Origin: Pectobacterium wasabiae CFBP 3304
GTDB taxonomy: Bacteria; Pseudomonadota; Gammaproteobacteria; Enterobacterales; Enterobacteriaceae
Assembly: GCF_001742185.1 (NCBI RefSeq)
Contig: NZ_CP015750.1
Span: 3,162,001 to 3,226,000 of the forward strand
Length of the DNA stretch: 64,000 bases
Reading direction: 5' to 3'
The notes below the pieces were generated by a model. That model searched no databases and had not been told where the DNA came from. It was given only the letters and a program-made list of their open reading frames with translations. This document shows positions 1 to 10,324 of the stretch, in pieces. Made by a program: the position numbers and the translations under genes. Position 1 is the first letter of the stretch. Each line of letters begins with the position of its first letter.

Positions 1-657
1 GAGAACGAGGCGCTCGGCAACAAAGTGCTGACGGTGGTGAATGATACCTTCCAGCAGCATGCGACGGTGAAACGTATTGAGTTCGTTGGGCCGAGTGTGG
101 GGAGCGATTTGGCTCAGGCGGGCGCATTGGCGCTGCTGTCTGCACTGATTGCAATCCTCATCTACATTGGTTTCCGCTTCGAGTGGCGTCTGGCGTTGGG
201 GGCCGTGTTGGCGTTAGGGCATGACGTGATCATTACGATGGGGCTACTGTCTTTGTTCAGTATTGAGGTTGATCTAACGATCATCGCCTCGCTGATGTCG
301 GTCATTGGTTATTCGCTTAACGATAAGATCGTTGTGTCTGACCGTATCCGTGAGAATTTCCGCAAGATCCGTCGCGGAACACCTTACGAAATTACCAACA
401 TTTCTCTGACACAGACGCTGCACCGTACCATCATCACGTCGGCGACCACGTTGGCGATGATTTTAATTCTGATGTTCTTTGGCGGTGCGTTATTGCATGG
501 TTTCTCGATGACAATGTTTATCGGTGTCATCATCGGTACCATCTCTTCTATCTATGTTTCTTCAGCTTTGGCTCTGAAACTGGGAATGAAGCGTGAACAC
601 CTGCTGATTCAGAAAGTGGAAAAAGAGGGGGCGGATCAACCGTCTATCCTGCCTTAA
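1..657 (+). CDS. secF: Protein translocase subunit SecF, C-terminal part (5' end outside window)
   Basis: SecF is an inner-membrane partner of SecD; together they use the proton motive force to help SecYEG export proteins. The frame is open from base 1, so the start lies upstream. About 218 residues are present of the roughly 320 usual for the family. The visible part has the last periplasmic stretch and several hydrophobic membrane segments. It includes the conserved run around [18 protein letters not shown] that is typical of the SecD/SecF transmembrane core. A strong terminator follows, so this is the end of the secDF operon. Confidence 0.95.
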   Translation, partial: ENEALGNKVLTVVNDTFQQHATVKRIEFVGPSVGSDLAQAGALALLSALIAILIYIGFRFEWRLALGAVLALGHDVIITMGLLSLFSIEVDLTIIASLMSVIGYSLNDKIVVSDRIRENFRKIRRGTPYEITNISLTQTLHRTIITSATTLAMILILMFFGGALLHGFSMTMFIGVIIGTISSIYVSSALALKLGMKREHLLIQKVEKEGADQPSILP

Positions 658-675
658 TCTGCTAGTTGTAAACAT

Positions 676-702
676 AAAAAACCCCGCGCTGCGGGGTTTT
701 TT
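676..702. terminator. Rho-independent terminator after secF, probably bidirectional
   Basis: An A-rich arm and CCCCGC pair with GCGGGG and a T run around a short loop. The A tract on one side and T tract on the other let it act on both strands, so it can serve secF and the convergent yajI. Confidence 0.9.
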
Positions 703-725
703 GCATCTTAGTGCTAGGAAGTCTG

Positions 726-1295
726 CTAAGGAGATTCGGTTGCGGCAACAGGCGGCGGGCTCTGTATTCCCTGAACCTGGTGTAAGCGAACAAAGCCGAG
801 CTCTTCCGGCGACAGACCGCTCAGGCGCAATTCAATCATCGCTTCGGTTTTTGGTAACAACGTGGGTGAGACAACAAAGGACTGCGTTTGCGTGTCACCC
901 GCTAAAGGCTTCCCGCTCACGGGATCGAGTCGTCCCCAATCCAACTGCGCGCCAAAGGCGGGTAATCCCTTCGCATCAAGCGTGCGAATGTGTAGCAATG
1001 CGCTGGTTCCGTTCGCTTCTGTCTCTATATTGCGTAACGATACGCTGAGCCTGCCAATGCTGCTTTCTAACTGTATGCTCGTCTGCGCAGCCGGCAGTAA
1101 ATAAACACCAGAGGTAGATTGGGAATTCAACGCATTTTGTCGTTCCAACGCTGTGGCCTGATCGGTCAGCGTTTGCAATTGATGGTTTAGCTGACCTATC
1201 TGGTTCTGCAATTTGGGCATCTGGCGCTGTTCGGCGCATCCTGCGAGTAATAACAGTGCTGGCAGGAAGGTCAGTACGCGATATCGGGCTCTCAT
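726..1295 (-). CDS. yajI: Putative outer-membrane lipoprotein YajI (DUF3251 type)
   Basis: This 189-residue protein begins with a signal peptide and a lipobox, LLAGC, with the acylated cysteine at residue 20. After it comes a short predicted coiled coil (residues about 25-55, rich in Gln and Leu) and then a beta-rich domain. In E. coli, yajI also sits between secF/tsx and nrdR, and the length is close (about 180). Its function is not known. It is convergent with secF. The identification rests on lipobox, size, coiled coil and position. Confidence 0.85.
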   Translation of the reverse strand: MRARYRVLTFLPALLLLAGCAEQRQMPKLQNQIGQLNHQLQTLTDQATALERQNALNSQSTSGVYLLPAAQTSIQLESSIGRLSVSLRNIETEANGTSALLHIRTLDAKGLPAFGAQLDWGRLDPVSGKPLAGDTQTQSFVVSPTLLPKTEAMIELRLSGLSPEELGFVRLHQVQGIQSPPPVAATESP

Positions 1296-1440
1296 ATCTG
1301 TGGTTCCCCTTTCGATGTCTTATTCATTGATCCCTGTTGCTGAGTTTAGCCGTGATTAAGCCTAAGTCATAGGTGAGACAGCTTTTTTCATCCGCTTACC
1401 GGAAGAGATGCGAAACCCTTCGCAACGCGAATCAGGAGTT

Positions 1441-1469
1441 TTGGTTAGTCCGTTAATTCAGGGTAAACT
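1441..1469 (+). promoter_or_regulatory. Candidate sigma-70 promoter for nrdR
   Basis: TTGGTT and TAAACT are separated by 17 bases, ending 35 bases before the nrdR start codon. The hexamers match the consensus only partly (3/6 and 4/6), but spacing and position are right. Confidence 0.4.
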
Positions 1470-1504
1470 GTCTCTACGTTAAGGATTACTGGTCAGGACA
1501 CATC

Positions 1505-1954
1505 ATGCATTGCCCATTTTGTTCCGCTGTTGATACCAAAGTCATTGATTCCCGTCTGGTCGGCGAAGGTTCGCAAGTACGTCGTCGTCGGCAGTGTCTG
1601 GTTTGTCACGAACGCTTCACCACGTTTGAAGTGGCTGAACTGGTGATGCCGCGAGTCATCAAAAGCAATGAAGTGCGCGAGCCGTTTAATGAAGACAAAT
1701 TGCGTAGCGGCATGTTGAAAGCGCTGGAAAAAAGGCCGGTGAGTTCGGATGACGTCGAAATGGCGATTAATCATATAAAATCTCACCTTCGTGCGACCGG
1801 AGAACGTGAGGTGACTACCAAAATGGTAGGCAATCTGGTAATGGAAGCGTTGAGAAAGCTGGATAAAGTGGCTTATATCCGGTTTGCCTCGGTGTATCGC
1901 AGTTTTGAAGATATCCGTGAATTTGGCGAAGAGATTGCACGTTTGCAGGACTAG
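1505..1954 (+). CDS. nrdR: Transcriptional repressor NrdR of ribonucleotide reductase genes
   Basis: The protein is 149 residues, the standard family length. It has an N-terminal zinc ribbon (Cys3, Cys6, Cys31, Cys34) followed by an ATP-cone domain from about residue 46 that senses ATP/dATP. NrdR binds NrdR boxes before the nrdA, nrdD and nrdH operons and represses them when dATP is high. It heads the nrdR-ribD-ribH-nusB-thiL group, the same order as in E. coli. ribD begins 35 bases after its stop codon, so the two are probably cotranscribed. Confidence 0.97.
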   Translation: MHCPFCSAVDTKVIDSRLVGEGSQVRRRRQCLVCHERFTTFEVAELVMPRVIKSNEVREPFNEDKLRSGMLKALEKRPVSSDDVEMAINHIKSHLRATGEREVTTKMVGNLVMEALRKLDKVAYIRFASVYRSFEDIREFGEEIARLQD

Positions 1955-1989
1955 ATTGTGTCGACTCGACAGAGATAAGAGGGACGGGA

Positions 1990-3156
1990 ATGAGCGCTTT
2001 CCAGGAAAACAGTTCTCAGAAAAAGAATTCTCAGGAGAACGGCCAATTGCCGCAGGATGAATTCTACATGGCGCGTGCGTTAGAACTGGCGCGTCGTGGC
2101 CGTTTTACAACGGCACCGAACCCCAATGTTGGCTGTGTGATCGTGCGTGATGGCGAAATTGTCGGTGAAGGCTACCATTTCCGTGCGGGTGAACCTCATG
2201 CTGAGGTGCATGCGCTGAGAATGGCGGGGGAACACGCACGTGGTGCGACGGCCTACGTCACTCTGGAGCCGTGTAGCCATCATGGCCGAACGCCGCCTTG
2301 CGCCGATGCGCTGATTACGGCTGGCGTTTCGCGTGTGGTAGCCGCGATGCAGGATCCAAATCCGCAGGTTGCCGGTCGTGGTTTACATCGATTACAGCAA
2401 GCAGGCATTACTGTTAGTCATGGCGTGATGATGGCTGAAGCAGAGAAGGTGAATGTTGGCTTTCTGAAGCGTATGCGGACGGGCTTTCCTTACGTGCAGC
2501 TCAAAATGGCGGCCTCTTTGGATGGGCGTACTGCGATGGCATCGGGGGAAAGCCAGTGGATTACTTCGCCGCAGGCGCGGCAGGATGTACAGCGTTTTCG
2601 CGCGGAGAGCGCCGCGATTCTGAGCAGCAGCGCGACGGTATTAGCCGATGATCCCTCCCTCACCGTGCGGTGGTTAGAATTGGATGCGGATGTTCAGAAA
2701 CGCTATTCAGAGGCAGATCTCAGGCAGCCCGTTCGGGTGATTGTGGACAGTCAGCGGCGTGTCACGCCGCAACATCGCGTTGTTAGCCAACCGGGTGAGA
2801 CCTGGTTAGCACGTGTTCAGGCCGATGAACAGGCATGGCCGCAGGGCGTCGAACAGGTCATGCTACCGCAGCACAATGGCGGCGTTGATCTCGTGGCGCT
2901 GATGATGGTGCTAGGGAGACGTCAGATTAACTCCGTTTGGGTTGAGGCCGGAGCGAGTCTGGCTGGGGCGTTGCTTAATGCGGGTGTCGTTGATGAACTT
3001 ATCGTTTACCTTGCCCCCAAACTGCTGGGTGAAAATGCCCGTTCGCTGTGCCTCTTGCCAGGGTTAGATCAACTGTCTCAGGCACCGGAATTTGACATCG
3101 CAGAGGTTCGCCAGATTGGCCCGGATTTGCGATTACGCTTGAAACCCAAATTCTGA
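1990..3156 (+). CDS. ribD: Bifunctional riboflavin deaminase/reductase RibD
   Basis: RibD carries out two successive steps of riboflavin synthesis: deamination of the pyrimidine and reduction of the ribosyl side chain. The deaminase domain (residues about 25-165) shows the zinc site HAE at 70-72 plus Cys95 and Cys104 in PCSHHGRTPPC. The reductase domain follows (about 170-388). At 388 residues it is about 20 longer than E. coli RibD. The extra N-terminus is rich in Ser, Gln and Asn and looks disordered. The start at 1990 is supported by an upstream AGAGGGACGGGA. An ERIC element starts at the very next base after the stop codon. Confidence 0.96.
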   Translation: MSAFQENSSQKKNSQENGQLPQDEFYMARALELARRGRFTTAPNPNVGCVIVRDGEIVGEGYHFRAGEPHAEVHALRMAGEHARGATAYVTLEPCSHHGRTPPCADALITAGVSRVVAAMQDPNPQVAGRGLHRLQQAGITVSHGVMMAEAEKVNVGFLKRMRTGFPYVQLKMAASLDGRTAMASGESQWITSPQARQDVQRFRAESAAILSSSATVLADDPSLTVRWLELDADVQKRYSEADLRQPVRVIVDSQRRVTPQHRVVSQPGETWLARVQADEQAWPQGVEQVMLPQHNGGVDLVALMMVLGRRQINSVWVEAGASLAGALLNAGVVDELIVYLAPKLLGENARSLCLLPGLDQLSQAPEFDIAEVRQIGPDLRLRLKPKF

Positions 3157-3360
<204 letters not shown>

Positions 3361-3468
3361 CATATGTAAATACGTGGCGTAGGTCCGACAAAACCGGATA
3401 CGTGCCAACAAAAATTATGATAGAATCCGCCCCCCTGCGGGCCATAAAGACCAAATACAAGGAAAGCT

Positions 3469-3945
3469 ATGAACGTTATCGAAGGTGTTGTTGCTACTCC
3501 TGATGCCCGTGTGGCGATTGCGATTGCGCGTTTTAACCATTTTATTAACGATAGCCTGCTGGACGGTGCGGTTGATGCATTGAAACGCATCGGTCAGGTT
3601 AAAGACGAAAACATCACAGTGGTCTGGGTGCCGGGCGCTTACGAACTGCCGTTGACGGTTCGGGCGCTGACCAAAAGTGCGAAAAATGGCGGATATGATG
3701 CTGTTATTGCTCTGGGAACGGTCATCCGTGGTGGAACAGCGCATTTTGAATTTGTTGCTGGTGAATGTAGCTCAGGTCTGTCCTCCGTTGCGATGGACAG
3801 TGAAATTCCTGTTGCTTTCGGCGTTCTGACGACGGAAAGCATTGAGCAGGCGATTGAGCGTGCTGGCACGAAAGCGGGGAACAAAGGTGCAGAAGCTGCC
3901 TTGACCGCGCTAGAAATGATTAATGTATTGAAAGCGATTAAGTAA
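3469..3945 (+). CDS. ribH: 6,7-dimethyl-8-ribityllumazine synthase
   Basis: This enzyme joins the ribitylamino-pyrimidine with dihydroxybutanone phosphate to give lumazine, the penultimate step of riboflavin synthesis; the E. coli gene is called ribE. The 158-residue protein has the family signature from N to C: FNHFI near residue 24, PGAYELPLT around 58-66 and the GTVIRG-T-HFE segment around 84-95 with the catalytic His. The family assembles into icosahedral shells of 60 subunits. AAGGAAAG just before the ATG is a good ribosome site. nusB starts 24 bases later. Confidence 0.97.
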   Translation: MNVIEGVVATPDARVAIAIARFNHFINDSLLDGAVDALKRIGQVKDENITVVWVPGAYELPLTVRALTKSAKNGGYDAVIALGTVIRGGTAHFEFVAGECSSGLSSVAMDSEIPVAFGVLTTESIEQAIERAGTKAGNKGAEAALTALEMINVLKAIK

Positions 3946-3969
3946 GCCTGATTAAGTAAGGGGAATTCC

Positions 3970-4389
3970 GTGAAACCTGCTGCTCGTCGCCGCGCTCGTG
4001 AATGTGCGGTTCAAGCGCTTTACTCCTGGCAATTATCTAAAAATGATATTGCCGATGTTGAACACCAATTCCTGAGCGAGCAGGATGTTAAAGATGTCGA
4101 CATAGCCTATTTCCGTGAATTGCTGGCGGGGGTTGCCACTCAAGCTGAGAAGCTGGATCAACTGATGGCACCTTTCCTGTCTCGCCAGATTGATGAATTG
4201 GGACAGGTTGAAAAGGCGATCCTGCGTTTGGCGATGTTTGAGCTGAGCAAGCGCGAAGATGTTCCTTACAAGGTGGCGATTAACGAAGCCATCGAACTGG
4301 CTAAAACCTTCGGTGCTGAAGATAGCCATAAGTTTGTGAATGGCGTGCTGGACAAAGCTGCTCCGAGTGTACGGAAAGGCAAGAAGTAA
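3970..4389 (+). CDS. nusB: Transcription antitermination factor NusB
   Basis: NusB (139 residues, family-typical) binds boxA RNA with NusE/S10 and promotes antitermination in rRNA operons. The N-terminus [16 protein letters not shown] and the C-terminal [11 protein letters not shown] and FVNGVLD segments are hallmark NusB sequence. The fold is all-helical, with no membrane or signal sequence. It follows ribH closely with GGGGAATTCC before the start and precedes thiL, as in other enterobacteria. Confidence 0.97.
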   Translation: MKPAARRRARECAVQALYSWQLSKNDIADVEHQFLSEQDVKDVDIAYFRELLAGVATQAEKLDQLMAPFLSRQIDELGQVEKAILRLAMFELSKREDVPYKVAINEAIELAKTFGAEDSHKFVNGVLDKAAPSVRKGKK

Positions 4390-4399
4390 AATGAATCGA

Positions 4400-4425
4400 A
4401 TCAGGGCCGGATATCCGGCCCTGAT
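4400..4425. terminator. Perfect 26-base palindrome between nusB and thiL (partial terminator or processing hairpin)
   Basis: The DNA reads as an uninterrupted palindrome centred on ATAT; the RNA would form an 11-bp GC-rich stem with a 4-base loop. Only CGCTTTT follows, so termination would be weak. It ends 32 bases before the thiL start and could tune thiL expression against nusB. Confidence 0.55.
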
Positions 4426-4457
4426 CGCTTTTGAATGATAGGTTGGCTGGAAAGGTT

Positions 4458-5438
4458 ATGGTTGAAGGTGAGTTTGACCTTATTGCCCGCTATTTTAATC
4501 GGGTTCGAAGTTCACGTCGCGATGTCGAGTTAGGCATCGGTGATGATTGTGCGTTACTGACGGTGGCTGATAAGCAACTGCTGGCGGTGAGTACCGACAC
4601 ACTCGTATCTGGCATTCATTTCCTACCAGATATCGATCCCGCCGATCTGGGTTACAAATCTCTGGCAGTGAATTTAAGCGATCTGGCTGCAATGGGTGCC
4701 GATCCCGCCTGGCTTTCTCTCGCTATTACCCTACCTCAAAGCAACAGTCAGTGGCTGTCCGCGTACAGTGACAGCTTATTTGAACTGCTTGATTACTATG
4801 GTATGCAGTTGGTCGGCGGCGATACGACGCGTGGTCCATTGAGCCTGACGTTAACTATCCACGGCCTGGTGCCTGCTGGCCGGGCGTTGACGCGTCGCGG
4901 AGCTAGAATTGGCGACTGGATTTATGTTACCGGTTCATTAGGCGATAGCGCTGCCGGTCTGGCTATCCTCCAGAATTCACTGCGTGTTGATGATGAGGGT
5001 ACACGTAAAGGATTGATTCAGCGTCACCTTCGACCTCAGCCCAGAATTCTGCAAGGGCAGGCGCTGCGCGATCTGGCCAGCTCGGCTATCGATCTTTCCG
5101 ACGGCCTCATCTCCGATCTCCAGCATATACTGAAAGCCAGCGAGTGCGGTGCACGTATTCATCTCGATGCGATCCCGCAATCTGATTGGCTACGAAGCTG
5201 TACTGACGAAGAGCAGGCGTTGCGTTGGGCGCTATCTGGTGGCGAAGATTATGAGTTGTGCTTTACCGTGCCGGAAATTAACCGCGGTGCATTGGAACTT
5301 GCTTTAGGACATCTCGGCGCTGACTATACCTGTATCGGACAAATTGGGCCTTCATCGGAAGGATTACGCTTTTTCAGAGATAATAAAGCGACCGAGTTGA
5401 ATTGGAAGGGATATGACCATTTTAGCGAGCAAGGCTGA
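4458..5438 (+). CDS. thiL: Thiamine-monophosphate kinase ThiL
   Basis: ThiL phosphorylates thiamine monophosphate to thiamine pyrophosphate with ATP. Starting at the ATG at 4458 gives 326 residues, almost the E. coli length. The reading frame also extends upstream to a TTG at 4431, but that sits right behind the palindrome and adds residues not seen in relatives. Family motifs are present: the early GIGDDCALL acidic metal site, [20 protein letters not shown] and the C-terminal [10 protein letters not shown]. The last bases of thiL overlap the start of a pgpA remnant in another frame. Confidence 0.95.
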   Translation: MVEGEFDLIARYFNRVRSSRRDVELGIGDDCALLTVADKQLLAVSTDTLVSGIHFLPDIDPADLGYKSLAVNLSDLAAMGADPAWLSLAITLPQSNSQWLSAYSDSLFELLDYYGMQLVGGDTTRGPLSLTLTIHGLVPAGRALTRRGARIGDWIYVTGSLGDSAAGLAILQNSLRVDDEGTRKGLIQRHLRPQPRILQGQALRDLASSAIDLSDGLISDLQHILKASECGARIHLDAIPQSDWLRSCTDEEQALRWALSGGEDYELCFTVPEINRGALELALGHLGADYTCIGQIGPSSEGLRFFRDNKATELNWKGYDHFSEQG

Positions 5439-5451
5439 CCCGCGAAGCTGA
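5413..5451 (+). pseudogene. pgpA: Remnant of the start of pgpA (phosphatidylglycerophosphatase A)
   Basis: In E. coli, pgpA starts inside the 3' end of thiL with ATGACCATTTT. The same ATGACCATTTTA occurs here at the same place in the thiL reading (within GYDHF). It encodes only [12 protein letters not shown] before a TGA. Fewer than 100 bases then separate this point from the end of dxs, so the roughly 500-base body of pgpA is absent. I infer a deletion. The remaining stub cannot be functional. Other enterobacteria usually have further PGP phosphatases (pgpB, pgpC), which could compensate. Confidence 0.6.
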
Positions 5452-5510
5452 TGTAGCATTACGGCTGAGTAACCCGTAGCGCGAGCTGGTGGCGACTACG
5501 GTGTCGTTAC

Positions 5511-5534
5511 ACCGGGGCTCTGTGTTGCCCCGGT
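5511..5534. terminator. GC-rich hairpin between thiL and dxs
   Basis: ACCGGGGC pairs with GCCCCGGT over an 8-base loop. No T run follows on either strand, so termination is only a possibility for the two convergent transcripts. Confidence 0.4.
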
Positions 5535-5547
5535 TGTCGTGGGGCTC

Positions 5548-7413
5548 TTATTTCATCCACTGTATGATGTTGCGCTCAATGCCAGCGGCATCTAGACCCA
5601 GATCGGCACGGATTTCTTCCTGCGAACCTTGCGGAATAAATATATCCGGTAACCCAATGTTCAGCACCGAGACGGCAAGGCGTTTCGCCATCAGAAATTC
5701 ATTCACACCGCTCCCGGCTCCGCCCATGACGGCATTCTCTTCCAGCGTCACGAACGTGCTGTGAGACTGTGCCAACTCTTCAAGTAACGCCTCATCCAGC
5801 GGTTTCACAAAACGCATGTCGATGAGCGTGGCGTTTAACTTCTCAGCCGCAATTTGGGCCTCTGGCAAGAGTGTACCGAAATTCAGAATAGCGATCGTTT
5901 CACCCTGACGACGCACCACCCCTTTTCCGATTGGCAGTTCTGATAATGGAGTTAGTTCCGTGCCCGTACCGTTTCCACGCGGGTAGCGCACCGCGGTAGG
6001 GCCTTTTTGGTAGTGATAGCCAGTGTGCAGCATCTGACGACATTCATTTTCATCGCTAGGCGTCATGATGACCATATTCGGGATGCAGCGTAAGAAAGAG
6101 AGATCGAACGCACCCTGATGCGTTTGCCCATCGGCACCAACAATACCACCGCGATCGATAGCAAACAGAACCGGTAGATTCTGAATCGCTACATCGTGGA
6201 TAACCTGATCGTAAGCACGTTGCAGGAAAGTTGAGTAAATCGCGACGACGGGATGATAGCCACCGACCGCCAGGCCTGCCGCAAACGTGACGGCATGCTG
6301 TTCGGCAATCGCTACGTCAAAATATTGTTGCGGATAATCGCGGGAAAATTGCACCATGCCGGAACCTTCGCGCATCGCTGGCGTGACTGCCATGAGCTTG
6401 CTGTCTTTGGCGGCGGTTTCCTGTAGCCATTGGCCAAAGATCTTGGAATAGGTGGGTTGGGCACCTTCTTTGCTTTTTGGTAATGTGCCGCTGGCGGGAT
6501 CAAACTTTGGCACCGCGTGCCAACTGATCGGATCCTGCTCGGCGGGGGCGTAGCCCTTGCCTTTTTTCGTCATGATGTGCAAAAGCTGCGGGCCTTTAAG
6601 ATTACGCATGTTCTTCAGCGTATGCGCCAGCGCCTGAACGTCATGACCATCGACTGGACCAATATAATTAAAGCCCAGCTCTTCAAATAGCGTACCCGGC
6701 ACCACCATGCCTTTAAGGTGTTCTTCGGTGCGCTTCACCAACTCTTTGATGGGAGGCAGGCCGGATAAAACTTTTTTACCGCCTTCGCGCAGACTGGCGT
6801 AGAGCTTGCCGGATAATAGTTGTGCCAGATGGTTGTTCAATGCGCCGACGTTTTCCGAAATCGACATTTCATTGTCGTTCAGTACAACCAGCAGATCGGA
6901 CTTGATGTCGCCCGCGTGGTTCATTGCCTCAAAGGCCATGCCCGCAGTAATCGCGCCGTCGCCGATCACACAAACGGTACGACGGCCTCTGCCTTCACGC
7001 TCGGCCGCGACGGCCATACCTAACCCGGCACTGATTGAGGTGGAGGAATGTCCGACGCTTAATACGTCATATTCGCTTTCATCGCGCCACGGGAAGGGGT
7101 GCAAACCGCCTTTTTGGCGGATTGTTGAAATACGATCGCGACGACCCGTCAGGATCTTATGTGGATAAGCCTGATGACCAACATCCCATACCAGATGATC
7201 GAAAGGGGTGTTGTAGACGTAGTGTAGCGCAACCGTCAATTCAACCGTCCCTAGCCCTGAAGCAAAATGCCCGCTAGAACGGCTGACACTGTCCAACAGA
7301 TATTGGCGTAGCTCATCGCACAATTTTGGCAGGCTCTCTTTCGGCAACAATCGAAGTTCATCCGGTGTTTCCACTAATGCCAATGTAGGGTACTTCGCGG
7401 TATCAAAACTCAT
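5548..7413 (-). CDS. dxs: 1-deoxy-D-xylulose-5-phosphate synthase
   Basis: Dxs condenses pyruvate with glyceraldehyde 3-phosphate using thiamine pyrophosphate. It is the entry step of the MEP isoprenoid pathway and also feeds thiamine and pyridoxal synthesis. The 621-residue length matches the family. The thiamine-binding region is seen as [18 protein letters not shown] near residue 150 and the transketolase-like segment as [15 protein letters not shown] near 370. It lies 17 bases downstream of ispA and is the last gene of an xseB-ispA-dxs operon. In E. coli, pgpA and yajO lie on the other side; both are missing here. Confidence 0.97.
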   Translation of the reverse strand: MSFDTAKYPTLALVETPDELRLLPKESLPKLCDELRQYLLDSVSRSSGHFASGLGTVELTVALHYVYNTPFDHLVWDVGHQAYPHKILTGRRDRISTIRQKGGLHPFPWRDESEYDVLSVGHSSTSISAGLGMAVAAEREGRGRRTVCVIGDGAITAGMAFEAMNHAGDIKSDLLVVLNDNEMSISENVGALNNHLAQLLSGKLYASLREGGKKVLSGLPPIKELVKRTEEHLKGMVVPGTLFEELGFNYIGPVDGHDVQALAHTLKNMRNLKGPQLLHIMTKKGKGYAPAEQDPISWHAVPKFDPASGTLPKSKEGAQPTYSKIFGQWLQETAAKDSKLMAVTPAMREGSGMVQFSRDYPQQYFDVAIAEQHAVTFAAGLAVGGYHPVVAIYSTFLQRAYDQVIHDVAIQNLPVLFAIDRGGIVGADGQTHQGAFDLSFLRCIPNMVIMTPSDENECRQMLHTGYHYQKGPTAVRYPRGNGTGTELTPLSELPIGKGVVRRQGETIAILNFGTLLPEAQIAAEKLNATLIDMRFVKPLDEALLEELAQSHSTFVTLEENAVMGGAGSGVNEFLMAKRLAVSVLNIGLPDIFIPQGSQEEIRADLGLDAAGIERNIIQWMK

Positions 7414-7430
7414 AGAGACTCATTAAGTAA

Positions 7431-8342
7431 TTACTTATCGCGTTCAACGATGAAATTCGCCAGCGCTTGTAAGGGGGCAATATTCAGGGACGTTGGGCTA
7501 GATGCGATAAGATCGTCCAGCGATGCCAGTGACTCCTGATAAAGCTCCTGTGCTTTTTTTCGTGCATTATCTAACCCCAGTAGGCTGGGGTAGGTGCTTT
7601 TACCTAACTGCTGGTCTGCACCCTGACGTTTGCCTGTTGTCGCACTGTCGCCGACAACATCGAGAATATCGTCCTGAACCTGAAAGGCGAGCCCAATCGC
7701 GTTAGCGTAGCGATCCAAGTGGGGTAAGGCTGCACGCCCAGCGTCACCTGCGGCTAGCGCACCCATCCGAACAGCGGCGCGGATCAAGGCCCCCGTTTTG
7801 TGGCGATGAATCTGCTCTAATGCAGCCAGATCGACCTGATGACCTTCCGCTTCCAGATCGAAAGACTGCCCGCCGCACATGCCGGCTACGCCACTGGCGT
7901 GAGCCAATTCTGAGAGCATTGCCAGCCGATCGCGGTCGGAGACCTGCGGCATCGGCGCGTCGGCCAGAATAGAGAACGCCAGCGTTTGCAATGCATCACC
8001 CGCCAGAATGGCATTGGCCTCACCAAATTTTATGTGACAGGTCGGTTGTCCGCGGCGTAAATCGTCGTCGTCCATCGCCGGCAGATCGTCATGAATCAAT
8101 GAATAGGCGTGGATACATTCTACTGCCGCAGCAGGGGCATCCAGACTTTCTAGCGGCATGCCAAACAATTCGCCCGTAGTATAAACCAGAAACGGGCGCA
8201 GGCGTTTGCCCCCTAAGAGTGAGCCATACTCCATTGCATTGACCAGTGGACTACTCTGAAAGGGGAGGTCAGCGATGAAATGCCCCAGCATGCGGTTAGT
8301 ACGTTGGTAATGCGCATTCAGTTGCGTGTTGAAATCGGTCAT
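7431..8342 (-). CDS. ispA: Farnesyl diphosphate synthase (geranyltranstransferase)
   Basis: IspA extends dimethylallyl and geranyl diphosphate to farnesyl diphosphate, the precursor of ubiquinone, heme O and undecaprenyl chains. The 303-residue protein carries the two aspartate-rich metal motifs of the family: [10 protein letters not shown] near residue 84 and DDILD near 225. It also has the GGKRLRP substrate motif near residue 44. Its start overlaps the xseB stop by four bases, indicating translational coupling. It works next to dxs in the same pathway. Confidence 0.97.
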   Translation of the reverse strand: MTDFNTQLNAHYQRTNRMLGHFIADLPFQSSPLVNAMEYGSLLGGKRLRPFLVYTTGELFGMPLESLDAPAAAVECIHAYSLIHDDLPAMDDDDLRRGQPTCHIKFGEANAILAGDALQTLAFSILADAPMPQVSDRDRLAMLSELAHASGVAGMCGGQSFDLEAEGHQVDLAALEQIHRHKTGALIRAAVRMGALAAGDAGRAALPHLDRYANAIGLAFQVQDDILDVVGDSATTGKRQGADQQLGKSTYPSLLGLDNARKKAQELYQESLASLDDLIASSPTSLNIAPLQALANFIVERDK

Positions 8343-8587
8343 AGCGAGTCATTATCCGGCGTAAACGGTGACAATGGTGCATCGGGATCGTCGCTCAGCA
8401 GGATTTGTACGCGCTGCTCTGCCTGTTGCAGCTTTTGCTGTCCCTGACGAGCGAGTTGGATGCCATGCTCGAACTCATTTAGCGCATCATCCAGTGGCAG
8501 TTCGCCAGATTCGAGGCGGGTAACGATTTTTTCCAGTTCGTTCAGTGAGCTTTCAAAGCTGACTGGCTGCTCGGTCTTCTTAGGCAT
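8339..8587 (-). CDS. xseB: Exodeoxyribonuclease VII small subunit
   Basis: XseB (82 residues) joins the large subunit XseA to form exonuclease VII, which degrades single-stranded DNA from both ends. The sequence [19 protein letters not shown] is the conserved helical start of the family, followed by a second helix. It is the first gene of the leftward xseB-ispA-dxs operon, facing away from thiI. Confidence 0.95.
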   Translation of the reverse strand: MPKKTEQPVSFESSLNELEKIVTRLESGELPLDDALNEFEHGIQLARQGQQKLQQAEQRVQILLSDDPDAPLSPFTPDNDSL

Positions 8588-8684
8588 AGTGATTTCAGAA
8601 TCCTGGTGTTATACGCCGTTGGCTTGTGGCGGCAAAGCGTGGTATCGCGTTCGGTCATCCGTGGATGGCGTGACGATTATACGG

Positions 8685-8713
8685 TTAAAACGCACAGTAT
8701 ATCTGCATATAAT
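8685..8713 (+). promoter_or_regulatory. Candidate sigma-70 promoter for thiI
   Basis: TTAAAA and a perfect TATAAT are 17 bases apart in the 253-base gap between the divergent xseB and thiI genes. Transcription would start about 120 bases before the thiI start codon, leaving a fairly long leader. Confidence 0.5.
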
Positions 8714-8840
8714 GATATACTCCGCGCCCTGGATGCTATTGGTAAAATCATCTCTGTTCTGGCTGATTTTACCGATAACGTGATTTTAGTGCTCAGGGTA
8801 AATTTATTTACACCTGTCTGACCAAGTAACGACAGCCACC

Positions 8841-10289
8841 ATGAAGTTTATCATTAAATTGTTCCCGGAAATCACCATCAAGAGCCAATCTGTGCGGTTG
8901 CGCTTTATCAAGATTCTAACCGGAAACATTCGCAACGTATTAAAACACTATGATGAAACGCTGGCGGTTGTCCGTCACTGGGATCATATCGAAGTTCGAG
9001 CCAAAGACGAAAGCCAGCGTGGAGCGATTCGTGATGCGCTGACGAGAATTCCGGGTATTCACCATATTCTGGAAGTTGAGGATCACGCCTATACCGATGT
9101 GCACAACATCTTTGAACAGGCGTTGGCGCTGTATCGTGAACGCCTGGAAGGCAAGACGTTTTGTGTGCGGGTAAAACGCCGCGGTAAGCATGAGTTTAGT
9201 TCACAGGACGTGGAACGCTATGTTGGCGGCGGGCTGAATCAGCACATTGAAACGGCGCGAGTCAATCTGACCGCTCCGCAGGTCACCGTGCATCTGGAAA
9301 TCGAGCAGGATCGTCTGTTGCTGATTAAAGGCCGTTATGAAGGGATTGGCGGCTACCCGATCGGTACGCAGGAAGATGTACTGTCACTTATTTCCGGCGG
9401 GTTCGATTCCGGGGTATCCAGCTATATGTTGATGCGCCGAGGATGCCGCGTGCATTACTGTTTCTTCAATCTTGGCGGTGCGGCACACGAGATTGGTGTG
9501 AAACAGGTGGCGCATTATCTGTGGAACCGTTTTGGCAGTTCACATAAGGTGCGTTTTATTGCCATCGATTTCGATCCCGTTGTTGGTGAAATTCTGGAGA
9601 AGGTCGACGACGGGCAGATGGGCGTCGTCTTGAAGCGCATGATGGTGCGTGCAGCCTCCAAAATAGCTGAGCGTTATGGCGTTCAGGCGTTGGTGACCGG
9701 TGAAGCGTTAGGGCAGGTGTCCAGCCAGACGCTGACTAACCTGCGTTTGATCGACAATGCTTCCGATACCCTGATTTTGCGCCCGCTGATTTCCCATGAT
9801 AAAGAGCACATTATTAAACAGGCTCGCGAGCTGGGGACGGAAGATTTCGCCAAAACGATGCCGGAATACTGTGGTGTGATCTCCAAAAGCCCGACGGTGA
9901 AGGCCGTGAAAGCGAAGATTGAGGCTGAAGAAGGCCACTTTGACTTTGCTATTCTGGATCGCGTGGTGAGTGAGGCGCGGAATATTGATATCCGTGAGAT
10001 CGCCGAGCAGACCAAGCAAGACGTGGTTGAGGTCGAAACGGTTGCGTCATTTGCGCCAACTGACGTGCTGCTGGATATTCGCGCGCCGGATGAACAGGAC
10101 GATAAGCCGCTTCAACTGGATCAGATCGAAATCAAATCCTTACCGTTCTACAAGCTGGGTACACAGTTTGGCGATTTGGATCAGAGCAAAACCTACCTGC
10201 TTTACTGCGAGCGTGGCGTGATGAGCCGTTTGCAGGCGTTATATTTGCGTGAGCAAGGTTTCAGCAACGTGAAGGTATACCGTCCGTAA
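8841..10289 (+). CDS. thiI: tRNA 4-thiouridine synthase / thiamine sulfur-transfer protein ThiI
   Basis: ThiI makes 4-thiouridine at tRNA position 8 and passes sulfur to ThiS for the thiamine thiazole ring. The 482 residues match the E. coli protein. Domains in order: a ferredoxin-like domain and THUMP (about 1-165), a PP-loop ATP pyrophosphatase with SGGFDSG near residue 185, and a C-terminal rhodanese domain with the persulfide cysteine in LLYCERG near residue 456. The MPEYCG cysteine near 344 is also present. A terminator follows. Confidence 0.97.
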   Translation: MKFIIKLFPEITIKSQSVRLRFIKILTGNIRNVLKHYDETLAVVRHWDHIEVRAKDESQRGAIRDALTRIPGIHHILEVEDHAYTDVHNIFEQALALYRERLEGKTFCVRVKRRGKHEFSSQDVERYVGGGLNQHIETARVNLTAPQVTVHLEIEQDRLLLIKGRYEGIGGYPIGTQEDVLSLISGGFDSGVSSYMLMRRGCRVHYCFFNLGGAAHEIGVKQVAHYLWNRFGSSHKVRFIAIDFDPVVGEILEKVDDGQMGVVLKRMMVRAASKIAERYGVQALVTGEALGQVSSQTLTNLRLIDNASDTLILRPLISHDKEHIIKQARELGTEDFAKTMPEYCGVISKSPTVKAVKAKIEAEEGHFDFAILDRVVSEARNIDIREIAEQTKQDVVEVETVASFAPTDVLLDIRAPDEQDDKPLQLDQIEIKSLPFYKLGTQFGDLDQSKTYLLYCERGVMSRLQALYLREQGFSNVKVYRP

Positions 10290-10293
10290 TCTG

Positions 10294-10315
10294 AAAAGGC
10301 GCGCAAGCGCCTTTT
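10294..10315. terminator. Bidirectional rho-independent terminator between thiI and yajL
   Basis: AAAAGGCGC and GCGCCTTTTT form a 9-bp stem with a GCAA loop. Tracts of A and T on the two sides suit both convergent genes. Confidence 0.9.
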
Positions 10316-10324
10316 TCATCTACG

